Shown here: piece by piece, positions 1-8,826 of the stretch
Layout: each line of letters opens with the position of its first letter
Position numbering within the stretch: the first letter of the stretch is position 1
NCBI RefSeq assembly: GCF_008704205.1
Contig: NZ_VXLC01000003.1
Coordinates: forward strand, 1 to 64,000
Source of the DNA: Nocardia colli
Lineage (GTDB): Bacteria; Actinomycetota; Actinomycetes; Mycobacteriales; Mycobacteriaceae
DNA length: 64,000 nt
Reading direction: 5' to 3'
Notes under the pieces: model-generated
Database searches by the model: none
Seen by the model: the letters and a program-made list of their open reading frames with translations, nothing else
Told to the model about the DNA's origin: nothing
Made by a program: the position numbers and the translations under genes

Positions 1-1
1 C

Positions 2-259
2 GGCGCCAGCGCCTTCTCCTACCCCCTGATCTTCCTGCCATTCATCAGCTCGGCCTTCGTCCCCACCGGCTCCATGCCCGCCCCCGTACGCGCGTTCGCC
101 GAAAACCAGCCGGTCACCTACATCGTCAACGCCGTCCGCAACCTCTTCTCCCAACAACCAGTAGGCGGCGACATCTGGATCGCCCTAGCCTGGTGCCTCG
201 GTATCCTCGCCGTCGCCTACTTCTTCGCCATGCTCACCTACCGCCGCAAAATCTCCTGA
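2..259 (+). CDS. ABC-2 type transporter permease, C-terminal fragment
   Basis: Only the last 85 codons are inside the window; the reading frame is open from base 2. The visible part has a hydrophobic stretch (YPLIFLPFISSAFVP), a soluble loop, and a last membrane helix (IWIALAWCLGILAVAYFFAM) followed by a short basic tail. The loop motif NQPVTYIVNAVR is typical of the DrrB-like ABC-2 permeases that export drugs or lipids together with a separate ATPase. The ATPase partner would lie upstream, outside the window, so the substrate cannot be inferred. Confidence 0.75.
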   Translation, partial: GASAFSYPLIFLPFISSAFVPTGSMPAPVRAFAENQPVTYIVNAVRNLFSQQPVGGDIWIALAWCLGILAVAYFFAMLTYRRKIS

Positions 260-263
260 CACA

Positions 264-854
264 TCAGGCCTTCAGCGCACGGATCATGTTTACCAGTGCC
301 TGCGCACCTGTCTGTACGAGACGATCATCCCGCGATGTTTGGTCTTCAGTTGCCCTGAAGTGGAGCTCGCCCTTCCAGCCGTCGATCGTGGCAACGAGTT
401 CGACGTCAAGCCGTGTGCTGGCAGGATCGCCTCCCTTGGGGAGCGGCTCGGTAGCCGCTTTGACCGGCACACCGTCCGTGGTGAGAACCTTGGTCGGGTA
501 ATTCGTTGTAGGAGACGGCGGCCCGATCAAGGTACTACCCTCGAATGCGACCCCGAACAAGGACACATATCCGAGCGAAGAAGGCGATGTGGATCCGTCG
601 TTCTTCTCGTAGGTACACCCGTTACCGCTACCGATCTTGTCGGTCAGCGCTTTTCCGCCGACGCCAACGCTGGTCTTCAGATCATCGGTACCGGATTGGA
701 TTGCGAAAAACTGTCTCGTAGAATCGCACAATGCCTGGATAGTGTGATTGTTGTCCGGATACTCATACTTCTCGGGTTGTGGACGCGGAAATAGTCCACA
801 ACCAGAAACCAGGACAATGATCGCCGAAATGCCCAGCAGGCTCCGCACATTCAT
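264..854 (-). CDS. Putative secreted lipoprotein
   Basis: A 196-residue protein with an N-terminal hydrophobic segment ending in the lipobox-like LVSGC, so it is probably lipidated and anchored outside the membrane. After a Pro-rich linker there is a soluble domain of about 160 residues with three further Cys and a motif GNGCTY. ATG at 854 is chosen because it places the charged n-region directly before the hydrophobic core; a GTG at 866 would add four residues. I do not recognise the family. Actinobacteria carry many such small lipoproteins of unknown role. It converges with the permease gene, 4 bases away. Confidence 0.65.
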   Translation of the reverse strand: MNVRSLLGISAIIVLVSGCGLFPRPQPEKYEYPDNNHTIQALCDSTRQFFAIQSGTDDLKTSVGVGGKALTDKIGSGNGCTYEKNDGSTSPSSLGYVSLFGVAFEGSTLIGPPSPTTNYPTKVLTTDGVPVKAATEPLPKGGDPASTRLDVELVATIDGWKGELHFRATEDQTSRDDRLVQTGAQALVNMIRALKA

Positions 855-1158
855 GTCGCCTGCCACGCGGCGCCGGGGGATGTGATGTTGAAATCATTGG
901 AATCGCAGCCTTCGTCGAGAGTCATTGCGAACAGGTCGATTCCGATCAAGTCAGTGGCCACTTTTCCCCCTGATCAGTCCCCACACGATCAGCCATGGTG
1001 CATCAGCAATCCGGCTGCTGCCGGACAGACCCTACCGTTCTGCTCATCGCGCCTGCAAGGCCGATGTAGGCATGTGGTCGAGTTGCCATCGCCTGCCGTC
1101 CTGTTGGGCGGCGCCACAATCTATTTACGTCGCATCGGCTTGGAGCCCGGTTCGCCGC
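855..1158. other. Non-coding gap between lipoprotein and glycosidase genes
   Basis: About 300 bases. The open frames here lack ribosome binding sites and look non-coding. It should hold the promoter of the lipoprotein gene and the 3' end of the glycosidase transcript. I see no clear terminator hairpin or repeat. Confidence 0.4.
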
Positions 1159-2118
1159 TCATACCCGATCGTCGGCGGTATTCGACGTTGCGGGATCGCC
1201 GGAGGGGAGTGGGATGTCGGTGTCGAGGGAGAGGGGGAGGCCGAGGGCTGGGGTGTTGTCGGGGGTCCAGGTGAATTTTTGGGCTCGGGTGGTTCGGCGG
1301 TCGTAGGTGTATTCGCTGGTGTCTTTGGCGTGGTAGACGATCCAGTCCTCGGTGCCGTCGGGGCTTTGGAAGAAGCCGTTGGAGCCGGGGCCGAAGACGC
1401 CGGCCGGGTCGTTGCGGGTGAAGAGTGCGGTTGGGTGTTGGCGCCAGTTGGCGGGGACGAGGGGGTCGGCGCCGGGTGGGAGGGAATGCATCCATAGCTG
1501 GTAGTCCGGTTTGCCGGTGTCGCAGGTGGAGTAGACCAGATAGGTGGTGCCGTTGCGTTGGATTGTTGTCGGGGCTTCGCGGACCTCGTCGCATCCGCCC
1601 GCGGACGGCAGATACACGGCTCGGCCGGACACGGTGACGGGGTCGCTCATCGGGGCGATGTGCAGGAGGTTGTTCGGGCCGCTCCACAGCAGGTAGAGCT
1701 GATCGCCGAGCTGGAGCAGTTCCGGATCGATCGACCATACTTCCGGAGCGCCGAGCTGCCCCGCGAAGGTGTACGGGCCCAACGGATCTGAACCCTCGGA
1801 CTGCAAGACGTAGAGGCGGTGACCGTCGCGGCTGCCGTCGCCGGCGCTGTAGTAGAAGTACCAATGTCGGTCGAGCAGACGGAAAGACGGCGCCCACATG
1901 TCCTGATTGCGGGTGGGATCCGGGTCGCACCAGACCGTATTCGGTTGTGCGGCAGCCAGATCGGCAAGCGAAGATGCCTTCCAGATCCGCAAGGCGGTGT
2001 TCTGGCTGGTCGAAAGGTAGTAGTTCCCTGCGTAATAGGTCAGGAACGGATCGGCCGCCGGATTCAACGCATTGCGAAACGTCCCGCCGGTTCCCGCACT
2101 GTGTGGATGCTCGACCAT
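1159..2118 (-). CDS. Glycoside hydrolase family 43-like protein
   Basis: A 319-residue five-bladed beta-propeller-type glycosidase. The three acidic positions expected in GH43 are visible: a base Asp in NPAADPF (about residue 23), an Asp in WSIDPELL (about residue 150), and a Glu in EVREAPTT (about residue 180). The blade motif MWAPSF is also present. Such enzymes usually cleave arabinosides or xylosides. Family members are normally secreted, but this ORF starts immediately before the first blade and has no signal peptide. The start is ATG at 2118 with a weak GGGGTGA upstream. The missing N-terminus suggests either a cytoplasmic enzyme or 5' truncation. Confidence 0.72.
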   Translation of the reverse strand: MVEHPHSAGTGGTFRNALNPAADPFLTYYAGNYYLSTSQNTALRIWKASSLADLAAAQPNTVWCDPDPTRNQDMWAPSFRLLDRHWYFYYSAGDGSRDGHRLYVLQSEGSDPLGPYTFAGQLGAPEVWSIDPELLQLGDQLYLLWSGPNNLLHIAPMSDPVTVSGRAVYLPSAGGCDEVREAPTTIQRNGTTYLVYSTCDTGKPDYQLWMHSLPPGADPLVPANWRQHPTALFTRNDPAGVFGPGSNGFFQSPDGTEDWIVYHAKDTSEYTYDRRTTRAQKFTWTPDNTPALGLPLSLDTDIPLPSGDPATSNTADDRV

Positions 2119-2225
2119 CGAACGTCACCCCATCGTCGCGGATCTCGTAACGTGCGCTCGCCCAGAACTCTAGGCCATCCCTCGGCGCCGACCACCCGGA
2201 AACCGCTGGATCATGGCGCTGTGAT

Positions 2226-3098
2226 TCACAGGAATTGCCCGCTGGCCAGGTAGGGCGCTGGAGTCGGCATCCCACGCACAGCGATATAGCCTTCCTGGCC
2301 GATCCGGAGTCCGGCGGCCAATCCGACGTCGATCGCCCACTCGTTCGCGGTGGTGATGCAGTTGACGAGCGTGTCGGCGTCCGCGGCGGCGAGCGCCTCC
2401 CACAGCAGGTTTTCCGCGGTCCGCTGATCAGCGGCGGCAAGCAGAATCGGCCGTCCTCGGCCATCGAGGTAAACGTAGCCCGGCGCGGCCCGGGACACGA
2501 CCAGGCGATGACCGGCCAGCAGATACTGGTGATCAGCCCCGTGACCGCCCCCGCGGAGCCGCTGGTCCAGCCGGTCCATCCACTCGAAATCGTCAGCCGA
2601 CCCCTCGGACAGTCCGGTCACCGCCGCAAGTTCGGTGCGATCGACCGTGCCGATCATGCGCATCTGCGGATGCAGCGAGAACCCGGCCAGTCGGTAGCGT
2701 CGAGTGGCGCCGGGATGCACGGACGAGGAGAACATTCCTTGACGACCATCGGCGTGAGTCAAAACCGCGTCGAGTAACCGTTTCCCGATGCCCTGCCCTT
2801 GGCGGCTCGACAACACCCCGTAGGTTGCCAAGTACCACAGGCGATCTCGATTCTGCGCGACCGCGAATCCGACGATCTGCGCACCGTCGGCCGCAACCCA
2901 GCAACCTTGCGGGTCGACCCCGAGGAAGTAGCGCATGCGATCGATCCAGCGCTCGGCGGCGAGTTCCGATCGAGGCTCGGGTTCGGGTTCACCGACCCGC
3001 CGATCACGTCGATCACTGTCGAGAAAGACCGCAGCGGAGGTGCGTTCCGCACCGGGCAAGTCGCCCGCGTGCATCGGCCTGACCTCTACACAATCCAT
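2226..3098 (-). CDS. GNAT family N-acetyltransferase
   Basis: A 290-residue protein. The acetyl-CoA binding motif A of the GNAT fold is seen around residues 95-115 (VLSSRQGQGIGKRLLDAVL), preceded by a central beta strand (QIVGFAVAQNRDRLWYLATY). The C-terminal half (about 150-290) looks like a second, degenerate GNAT-like domain without a clear motif A. The acceptor substrate is unknown. It lies on the same strand as the glycosidase downstream with about 107 bases between, so co-transcription is possible. Confidence 0.85.
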   Translation of the reverse strand: MDCVEVRPMHAGDLPGAERTSAAVFLDSDRRDRRVGEPEPEPRSELAAERWIDRMRYFLGVDPQGCWVAADGAQIVGFAVAQNRDRLWYLATYGVLSSRQGQGIGKRLLDAVLTHADGRQGMFSSSVHPGATRRYRLAGFSLHPQMRMIGTVDRTELAAVTGLSEGSADDFEWMDRLDQRLRGGGHGADHQYLLAGHRLVVSRAAPGYVYLDGRGRPILLAAADQRTAENLLWEALAAADADTLVNCITTANEWAIDVGLAAGLRIGQEGYIAVRGMPTPAPYLASGQFL

Positions 3099-3140
3099 CC
3101 GCTCACGGTACGAACTACGCCGGTGGAGGGGAAATGATTT

Positions 3141-4367
3141 TCAGGATCGGTTGGGGAACTCCCGTTGGGCGGCTGGCGTGCCTGCGGCGTCGTAGAGAAC
3201 TTGCAGGTTGTCGCGGCCGAAGAATTCGGTGGCGTCGAGTCCGCCGCCGATCAGCGTGAAGTATTGCGCCCGTCCGAGTTCGCTGCCGGCGGCGGCGCCG
3301 AACGCGGCTCGGTACAGCGGCGGAAGCGCCAGTTCGGCGAGGGTGTGGGTGAATTCGTAGTACGGGGCGGAACGCTTGTCGCGCAGCCGTTCGTAGTCGC
3401 GCACCGCCTCGTCGATGGGTTGCGCACCGGACAGGCCCGCGTGCAGGTGATCTGCGAGCAATTCGGCGTAGACCAGCGCGTCGGAGATGCCCGCCCCGGT
3501 GTACGGGTCCTTGTGGTAGCCGGCATCGCCGACCAGCGCCCAGCCGGGGCCCGCGGAACGGCGGTAATAGTTCTCCGAATAGCGCATGACCCGGAATCGT
3601 TCGGCGCGGCTGCCGCAATCACGGAGTCGGGCACCGAAATCCGGCGCGATCTGATCGAACACCTGGTGAAAGTTGCCCTCGACATCCGCACGGAAGTCCG
3701 CGAACCGATCCAGCCTGCGCATCACGGCGACCACATGCTGGTTGTCGTTGGTCGGCCAGGCGCCGAACCACTGCCGATCGCTGCTGGCCCGGATCTGCCA
3801 ACCCCAGTCGAGCCCGTCGTAGTAGTTGTAGGCGAAGAACCCGGACGGCGGCACCACGTGGTGATACTCGGCATCCACCAGATTGCCGACAGTGGAATTG
3901 CGTCCGTCCGCCCCCACGACGAAATCGGCGCGGAATTCCTGCTCGCGCCCGCCCGCGGAACTACCCCGCACCCCGGCGACCCGCCCCTCCCGCCACACCA
4001 GATCGGTGACGGTGAACTTCTCCAGCACGTCGGCGCCGGCCGCCCGCGCGGCGTCGACCAGCAGCGCGTCGAGCACGGTCCGGCGCGGGGCGTAGGTCGC
4101 GATGACGCCATCGATCTCGGCGAATCCGGAGAGCGTGGACGAGAAATTCAGGCGGCGTATCGGAGTGGCGCCCGACGCAGCCAGCTTGTCCAGCAGCCCC
4201 CAATCGCGCAGCCGCGCGATGCCCAGCTGAAGGATGTAATGCGTGGAAACCGTATCGCTCGGAAAGCTGTTCCGGTCGACCACGAGCACCCGATGCCCCT
4301 GGCGGGCCAGCAGCATGGCCAATGGCGAGCCGGCGCAGCGCGCACCGACGACGATGACGTCGTACAT
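3141..4367 (-). CDS. FAD-dependent oxidoreductase (geranylgeranyl-reductase/halogenase-like)
   Basis: A 408-residue flavoprotein. The N-terminal dinucleotide-binding motif is the variant VVGARCAGSPLA, followed by a DRNSFPSDTVSTH segment typical of this clade. The second FAD motif is ALVGDAGYHKDPYTGAGISDAL at about residues 280-300. This pattern belongs to the group A monooxygenase/geranylgeranyl reductase-like superfamily; the substrate cannot be told from sequence. An AAGGAG lies rather far (about 10 bases) from the ATG. It is transcribed divergently from the arginine deiminase gene, sharing a 200-base intergenic region. Confidence 0.85.
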   Translation of the reverse strand: MYDVIVVGARCAGSPLAMLLARQGHRVLVVDRNSFPSDTVSTHYILQLGIARLRDWGLLDKLAASGATPIRRLNFSSTLSGFAEIDGVIATYAPRRTVLDALLVDAARAAGADVLEKFTVTDLVWREGRVAGVRGSSAGGREQEFRADFVVGADGRNSTVGNLVDAEYHHVVPPSGFFAYNYYDGLDWGWQIRASSDRQWFGAWPTNDNQHVVAVMRRLDRFADFRADVEGNFHQVFDQIAPDFGARLRDCGSRAERFRVMRYSENYYRRSAGPGWALVGDAGYHKDPYTGAGISDALVYAELLADHLHAGLSGAQPIDEAVRDYERLRDKRSAPYYEFTHTLAELALPPLYRAAFGAAAGSELGRAQYFTLIGGGLDATEFFGRDNLQVLYDAAGTPAAQREFPNRS

Positions 4368-4568
4368 GAGAAAATGACTCCTTTATCGCCCGTCAGCAAT
4401 TCTGACCCGTTTCGAACCATAGAATGCGTTGCCGCGCAAGGGAACCGGCCATTCGGACGAATAATTCCGCCGAGCGGCCGGGCTGCGGCGGTAGCCGATC
4501 GGCGGTGCTCGAAAGGCTTGTCGGCCCCTCTGTTTCAGCCATTCGGCGGGGCGTAATGCGTCTCGCCC

Positions 4569-6341
4569 GTGGGTAGCGTCGACCTGGTGAATCAGGAAAC
4601 GATATTTGACCTGGCATATCGTAAGATCTGGTTAGTCGTCGGCGCCGCCGCTTTGGTCCTGACCGCCTGTTCGGCAACGACCGAGGAGCGACTCGTCGCG
4701 GATATCCGGGCCGATACGAATCGAGACGGCATCGTCGACGGAAAGGATGTCGGCGACGGCATCGAAAAAGGCAAATGGACAGCCGAATACGGCGCGATCG
4801 TGCTGCCGAACATCGGGGATGTGGCGCGCCGCTGCCCGACGAGCCGAAGCCCGGTGTCCGACGCCGAACTCGCCGGATGTCACGACGCGGCCGATGACGT
4901 CGCGCGCGCACCGGACTACCTGGCGCCCATGATGACCATGCCGGTCGGGCGCGGCGTCGCCGGAATGACCGGGCGGGTGGAACCGATGGGCGTCGGCGCC
5001 GACAAGATCCGCATCTTCGTCAAGCGGCAAGATTCCTGGATCAGGTTGCGGCCCGATGAGAATCTGACCGACGCCGAATTACGTGACGGTGCCACCCTGG
5101 GCATCGACTCCCGAGATGTCGTGCGTGACCGGGCCGTGTGGGATGGCTCCGTCACCGTTCGTTTCACCGTCCGAACCGGCGGCCGAACGGTCACCGACGA
5201 TATCGCCCTGCGAGTAGCTCCGCTCCTCCTGCACAGCCACAACCAGAACGCCGAGGCGCTGGTGATCCCGTCGAGCGCCGACGACCCGGCGTATGACCGA
5301 TTCGTCGGTGATTTGACCGCCGCCGCGCAGGCCAGCGGCGTGACCGCACCGCTGATCACCATGAATACCACCGACACCTGGGCACAGGATTTCGTCGAAT
5401 TCGGCTACGTCTCGATGCCCGGCGCGGGCGGAAAGACCATTTCGCTGCGCGTCGCGATCCGCTCGCCGCAACCGGAGCGGGAAGGCGGCCGGTCCGTCTT
5501 CGACCTCAGAGGACCCGGTATGGGCGCGATCCAGCTCGGCGGCGCCGGTGATCGCCACGTGGACTCGTTCGGCAATGTCGAGACGATCCCGCCGTACACG
5601 CACAACGGAAACGAGTTTCCGCAGGGCCGCGTGATCATCGGCACCGGCAACCGGAACGATGCCACCGTCGGCAGCCCGGAGCTACAGAAATTCTTTGCCG
5701 CCCAGCAGATTCAGCCGCCGCTGACCCTGGACACCACCTGGCTGGTGGTCGGCCACGTCGACGAGTTCATCCAGTTCCTGCCGACTCCGTCCGGTCGAGG
5801 GTGGCGGCCCGCGGTCTCCGATCCGCGGCGCGGGCTCGAATTACTGCGCGAACAGCAACGAGCCGGTCACGGCGCCGAACCGGCGTTCTCCAAACCGGGC
5901 GCACCCGACCGGACCATCGACAACGTCCTGGCGGACCAGCGCTTCGTCGCCGACAACGAATTCGCGGCCCGCAAAATCGACGAGAACGTCGAGCGCGTGT
6001 TCCAGGAGACCGGTACGAAACCCGAAGACTTCGTACGCATTCCAGGTCTCTACGAGCTGTCGGCCGGCATCGACGACGAACCGGACGCACTGGTCAGCTT
6101 CTACCCGGGTGCCATCAACGGAGTCCTGATCAACGCGTCGAACTACATCGCGCCGCGGCAATGGGGCCCGGTCGTCAACGGGCGCGACGTGTTCGAGGCC
6201 GCGGTCACCGACGCCTACCGGTCCGCCGGAGTCTCGGTGCACTATGTCGACGACTGGGAGACGCTGCACGTGGCGGGCGGCGAAATACATTGCGGCACAA
6301 ATGTGCTCCGGCAGACCGGAATTCTGCCGATCGCCCGGTGA
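4569..6341 (+). CDS. Secreted protein-arginine deiminase (PAD) lipoprotein
   Basis: Up to 590 residues (GTG start; another in-frame GTG at 4587 is equally possible). PADs convert protein arginine to citrulline, usually Ca2+-dependently. All four catalytic residues of the animal enzymes are present with near-identical spacing: Asp274 (TWAQDFVEFGY), His396 and Asp398 (VGHVDEF), and Cys575 (GEIHCGTN). SFGNVETIPP also matches the PAD C-domain. The N-terminus has a hydrophobic segment ending in LTAC, a lipobox, so the enzyme should be anchored on the cell surface. Just after it, DTNRDGIVD looks like an EF-hand/dockerin Ca2+ loop. It stands alone and is not part of arginine catabolism. Confidence 0.93.
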   Translation: MGSVDLVNQETIFDLAYRKIWLVVGAAALVLTACSATTEERLVADIRADTNRDGIVDGKDVGDGIEKGKWTAEYGAIVLPNIGDVARRCPTSRSPVSDAELAGCHDAADDVARAPDYLAPMMTMPVGRGVAGMTGRVEPMGVGADKIRIFVKRQDSWIRLRPDENLTDAELRDGATLGIDSRDVVRDRAVWDGSVTVRFTVRTGGRTVTDDIALRVAPLLLHSHNQNAEALVIPSSADDPAYDRFVGDLTAAAQASGVTAPLITMNTTDTWAQDFVEFGYVSMPGAGGKTISLRVAIRSPQPEREGGRSVFDLRGPGMGAIQLGGAGDRHVDSFGNVETIPPYTHNGNEFPQGRVIIGTGNRNDATVGSPELQKFFAAQQIQPPLTLDTTWLVVGHVDEFIQFLPTPSGRGWRPAVSDPRRGLELLREQQRAGHGAEPAFSKPGAPDRTIDNVLADQRFVADNEFAARKIDENVERVFQETGTKPEDFVRIPGLYELSAGIDDEPDALVSFYPGAINGVLINASNYIAPRQWGPVVNGRDVFEAAVTDAYRSAGVSVHYVDDWETLHVAGGEIHCGTNVLRQTGILPIAR

Positions 6342-6351
6342 ACACCGGGCG
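6332..6351 (+). terminator. Short hairpin at end of PAD gene
   Basis: CGCCCGGTG and CACCGGGCG form a 9-bp perfect stem with a 2-base centre, overlapping the stop codon. It is GC-rich without a T tract, as is common for actinobacterial terminators. The very small loop makes it uncertain. Confidence 0.35.
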
Positions 6352-6436
6352 GGTATAGGCGAAAACTACCGATGCGACCGCTCAGCTCCATGGCGAGGCT
6401 GGTGGCAACGCATTCGAGGACCGAGGAGTGGATAAC

Positions 6437-6802
6437 GTGGCTTGGAGCACTCGCCAGCTCGCCGAACTCGCCGGCACCAGCATCCGGACCGTGCGGCACT
6501 ATCACGACGTCGGCCTGCTGGCCGAACCCGAACGAATGCCCAACGGCTACAAGAGTTACGACGAGACCCATCTGGCCCGCCTGCTGCGGGTCAAACACCT
6601 TGCCGATCTGGGCTTCTCGTTGGCCCAGATCGCCAGGATGGGCGAGACCGGACCGTCCGAGCAATCCGTGCGCGCCTTGGACGCCGACCTCGCCGCGGCC
6701 ATCGAACGGCTGCAACGGATGCGCGCCGAACTGGCCCAGACCCTGCACCCGGTCGACATCCCCGCGAGACCGGCACCGGCCGGCCTCCAGCCGATCGGAT
6801 GA
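6437..6802 (+). CDS. MerR family transcriptional regulator
   Basis: A 121-residue regulator. The winged helix-turn-helix is at the N-terminus (STRQLAELAGTSIRTVRHYH), followed by the wing and the HLARLLRVKHLADLGFSL helix of MerR proteins, then a coiled-coil dimerisation helix (about residues 75-110). There are no conserved Cys, so it is not a metal sensor of the classical type. GTG at 6437 is preferred over GTG at 6428 because GAGGAG lies 8 bases upstream of it. It precedes a two-component system on the same strand by about 120 bases. Its target is unknown. Confidence 0.88.
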   Translation: MAWSTRQLAELAGTSIRTVRHYHDVGLLAEPERMPNGYKSYDETHLARLLRVKHLADLGFSLAQIARMGETGPSEQSVRALDADLAAAIERLQRMRAELAQTLHPVDIPARPAPAGLQPIG

Positions 6803-6921
6803 CGATCCCCGCCAACCGGCTGGAACATCCGCGCCGGACGGCCGCTATCGGTGATCCGCGCTATCCAGCCGGCTATTGCCGAGGCACCCTTGGCGGACAT
6901 TTCGTTGATGAAAGTGTGTTC

Positions 6922-7572
6922 ATGATTCGCGTGGCAATAGTGGACGACGAGGCGCTCGTGCGATCGGGTTTCACGCTGATCCTCGGCGCCGCCGACGATA
7001 TCGAGGTCGTCGTCACCAGCGATGGAATGGGCGCGGTCGGCGCGATCCGGGCGGCGGATCCGCAGGTCGTGCTGCTCGATATCCGGATGCCGAACGTCGA
7101 CGGCCTGCACATCCTGTCGAAGCTGCTCGAAGCGCCGCAGCCGCCGATCGTGGCCATGCTGACGACCTTCGCCGCGGACGAGTACATCGCCGACGCATTG
7201 CGCAGGGGCGCTTCCGGTTTCATCCTCAAGGACACTGAGCCGCAGCATCTCGGCGCGATGGTCCGGGCGTTGGCGGGCGGCGCGGTGGTGCTGTCGCCGA
7301 AGGTCACCAAGGCGGTGGTCGAAAGCTATCTCGACACGGTCGACACCGGGGCGCCCGAACTGGTGCGGCGGCTGACGAATCGGGAGCGGGACATCGTCGT
7401 GCTCATCGCGGACGGCTTGTCCAACGCGGACATCGGCGTGCGTCTGCATCTGAGCATGGGGACCGTAAAAGACTCCGTCAGTGCGATTTTCGCCAAGCTG
7501 AACATCAGCACCCGGGTGCAGGCCGCGCTGATCGCCGAGCGGGCCGGCATCCTCCGCGCCGACCTACCGTGA
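6922..7572 (+). CDS. LuxR-type response regulator
   Basis: A 216-residue NarL/FixJ-type regulator. The receiver domain (residues 1-120) has the acidic pair VDDEA, the phosphoacceptor Asp in VVLLDIRMPNVDG (about 54), and the conserved Thr and Lys (AMLTTF, FILKD). The C-terminal domain has the LuxR helix-turn-helix (LTNRERDIVVLIADGLSN onward). ATG at 6922 is chosen because it begins the receiver domain directly. It overlaps the downstream kinase gene by 4 bases (GTGA), so the two are translationally coupled. Confidence 0.93.
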   Translation: MIRVAIVDDEALVRSGFTLILGAADDIEVVVTSDGMGAVGAIRAADPQVVLLDIRMPNVDGLHILSKLLEAPQPPIVAMLTTFAADEYIADALRRGASGFILKDTEPQHLGAMVRALAGGAVVLSPKVTKAVVESYLDTVDTGAPELVRRLTNRERDIVVLIADGLSNADIGVRLHLSMGTVKDSVSAIFAKLNISTRVQAALIAERAGILRADLP

Positions 7573-8669
7573 GCGGACGCAAACCGGGCTGGCCGGTCGC
7601 CGTCGACCTGGTTCTGGCCGCGATCGGGGCCTTCGACGTCTGGTGCAATCGCGATGTGCCCCTTGCCATGTGGGAGATCGGCGTCGCGCTGCTCGCCGCG
7701 GCGGGGTTGCTCCTGCGCCGGTGCGCGCCGATCGTCGCGTTCGCATGCACGTTGCCGGCGACGATGCTGGTCGGGGCGCTGCTGGCGCCGATGGCGGCGA
7801 TGTATTCGGTGGCGCGTAGTTCGACGCCGCGGTGGATCGTCGCGGTGTTCGCCGTCCTGCTCGGGGCGTCCTGCCTGTATACCTCGCCCGATGGCGATTT
7901 CCGGTTGACCGATCTCGAATTCCTGCTCCACCAAATAGTTTTCGCCACGCTGGTCGGCGCGGGACCGGCCGCGCTGGGGTGGCTGGTGGCGACGCGACAG
8001 CGGCTGGCCCGGCAGATGGACGAGATCGACCGCGTCTACGCCCACGAACGCGAGCTGCAAGTGGCGGCCGCGCGGGATCGCGAACGCGCCGAATTGGCCA
8101 GGGAGATGCACGATGTGGTCTCCCACCAGGTCAGTCTCATCGCGGTGCAGGCCGGAGCCCTGCAGATGGTGAGCACTGATCGCGATGCTCGCTCGGCCGC
8201 GGATGTCATTCGCAAACTCAGCGTCAAAACCCTCGACGAGCTGCGGCACATGGTGAAGGTCCTGCGCGCCCCGGCCGCGGCGGGCGAGATCGGCCCGCAA
8301 CCGTCCATCGACCATCTTCCGGCGCTCCTGGCCAATAGCGCCCTACCGGTCGAACTGATCGGCCAGTGGCCGGAGAACCTGACGCCGGCCGGCGAACGCG
8401 CCATCTATCGGACGGTTCAGGAGGCGCTGACCAATGTGCACAAGCACGCGCCCGGCGCGGCGGTGACCATCGCCTCCGCGTACACCGATCGTGCTGTGAC
8501 AGTGTCGATTACGAACACCAGGTCCGAGGAGCCGCCGGTGGAACTGCCCAGTGCGGGTTCCGGCATCGCCGGTCTACGTCAACGCGCGCAGCTGCTGGGC
8601 GGAACGGTTACGGCACAGGCACTTCCGGACGGCGGTTGGACCGTGCGTCTCCAATTGCCCCGAACCTGA
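7569..8669 (+). CDS. Sensor histidine kinase, HisKA_3 type
   Basis: A 366-residue partner of the response regulator just upstream (GTG start inside its stop codon). Residues 1-150 contain about five membrane helices and no large extracellular sensor loop. The DHp domain has the phosphoacceptor His in LAREMHDVVSHQVSLIAVQA (about 180). The HATPase_c domain follows (YRTVQEALTNVHKHAP as the N-box, and GSGIAGLRQRA as a G-box). This is the DesK/NarX-like class; such small membrane-embedded sensors often respond to membrane-active compounds, but that is inference. Confidence 0.92.
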   Translation: MSGRKPGWPVAVDLVLAAIGAFDVWCNRDVPLAMWEIGVALLAAAGLLLRRCAPIVAFACTLPATMLVGALLAPMAAMYSVARSSTPRWIVAVFAVLLGASCLYTSPDGDFRLTDLEFLLHQIVFATLVGAGPAALGWLVATRQRLARQMDEIDRVYAHERELQVAAARDRERAELAREMHDVVSHQVSLIAVQAGALQMVSTDRDARSAADVIRKLSVKTLDELRHMVKVLRAPAAAGEIGPQPSIDHLPALLANSALPVELIGQWPENLTPAGERAIYRTVQEALTNVHKHAPGAAVTIASAYTDRAVTVSITNTRSEEPPVELPSAGSGIAGLRQRAQLLGGTVTAQALPDGGWTVRLQLPRT

Positions 8670-8677
8670 GCACAAAT

Positions 8678-8734
8678 GGCCTGCCGGTCCTGAACCAGGG
8701 AACAGGGGAGAGCCCCGGTGCGGACCGGCAGGCC
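8678..8734 (+). terminator. Hairpin downstream of the two-component operon
   Basis: GGCCTGCCGGTCC at 8678-8690 and GGACCGGCAGGCC at 8722-8734 are perfect 13-bp complements. The 31-base loop contains a second small GGGG/CCCC hairpin. It lies 9 bases after the kinase stop codon. Confidence 0.6.
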
Positions 8735-8826
8735 GCCTGGTGATCGAACCGGCGGCGCGCGACCGAGCGAAGACGACGGACTCTCGGATCCCGTGGCCGG
8801 TGGCTCAAACGATCACCCCTTCGACG

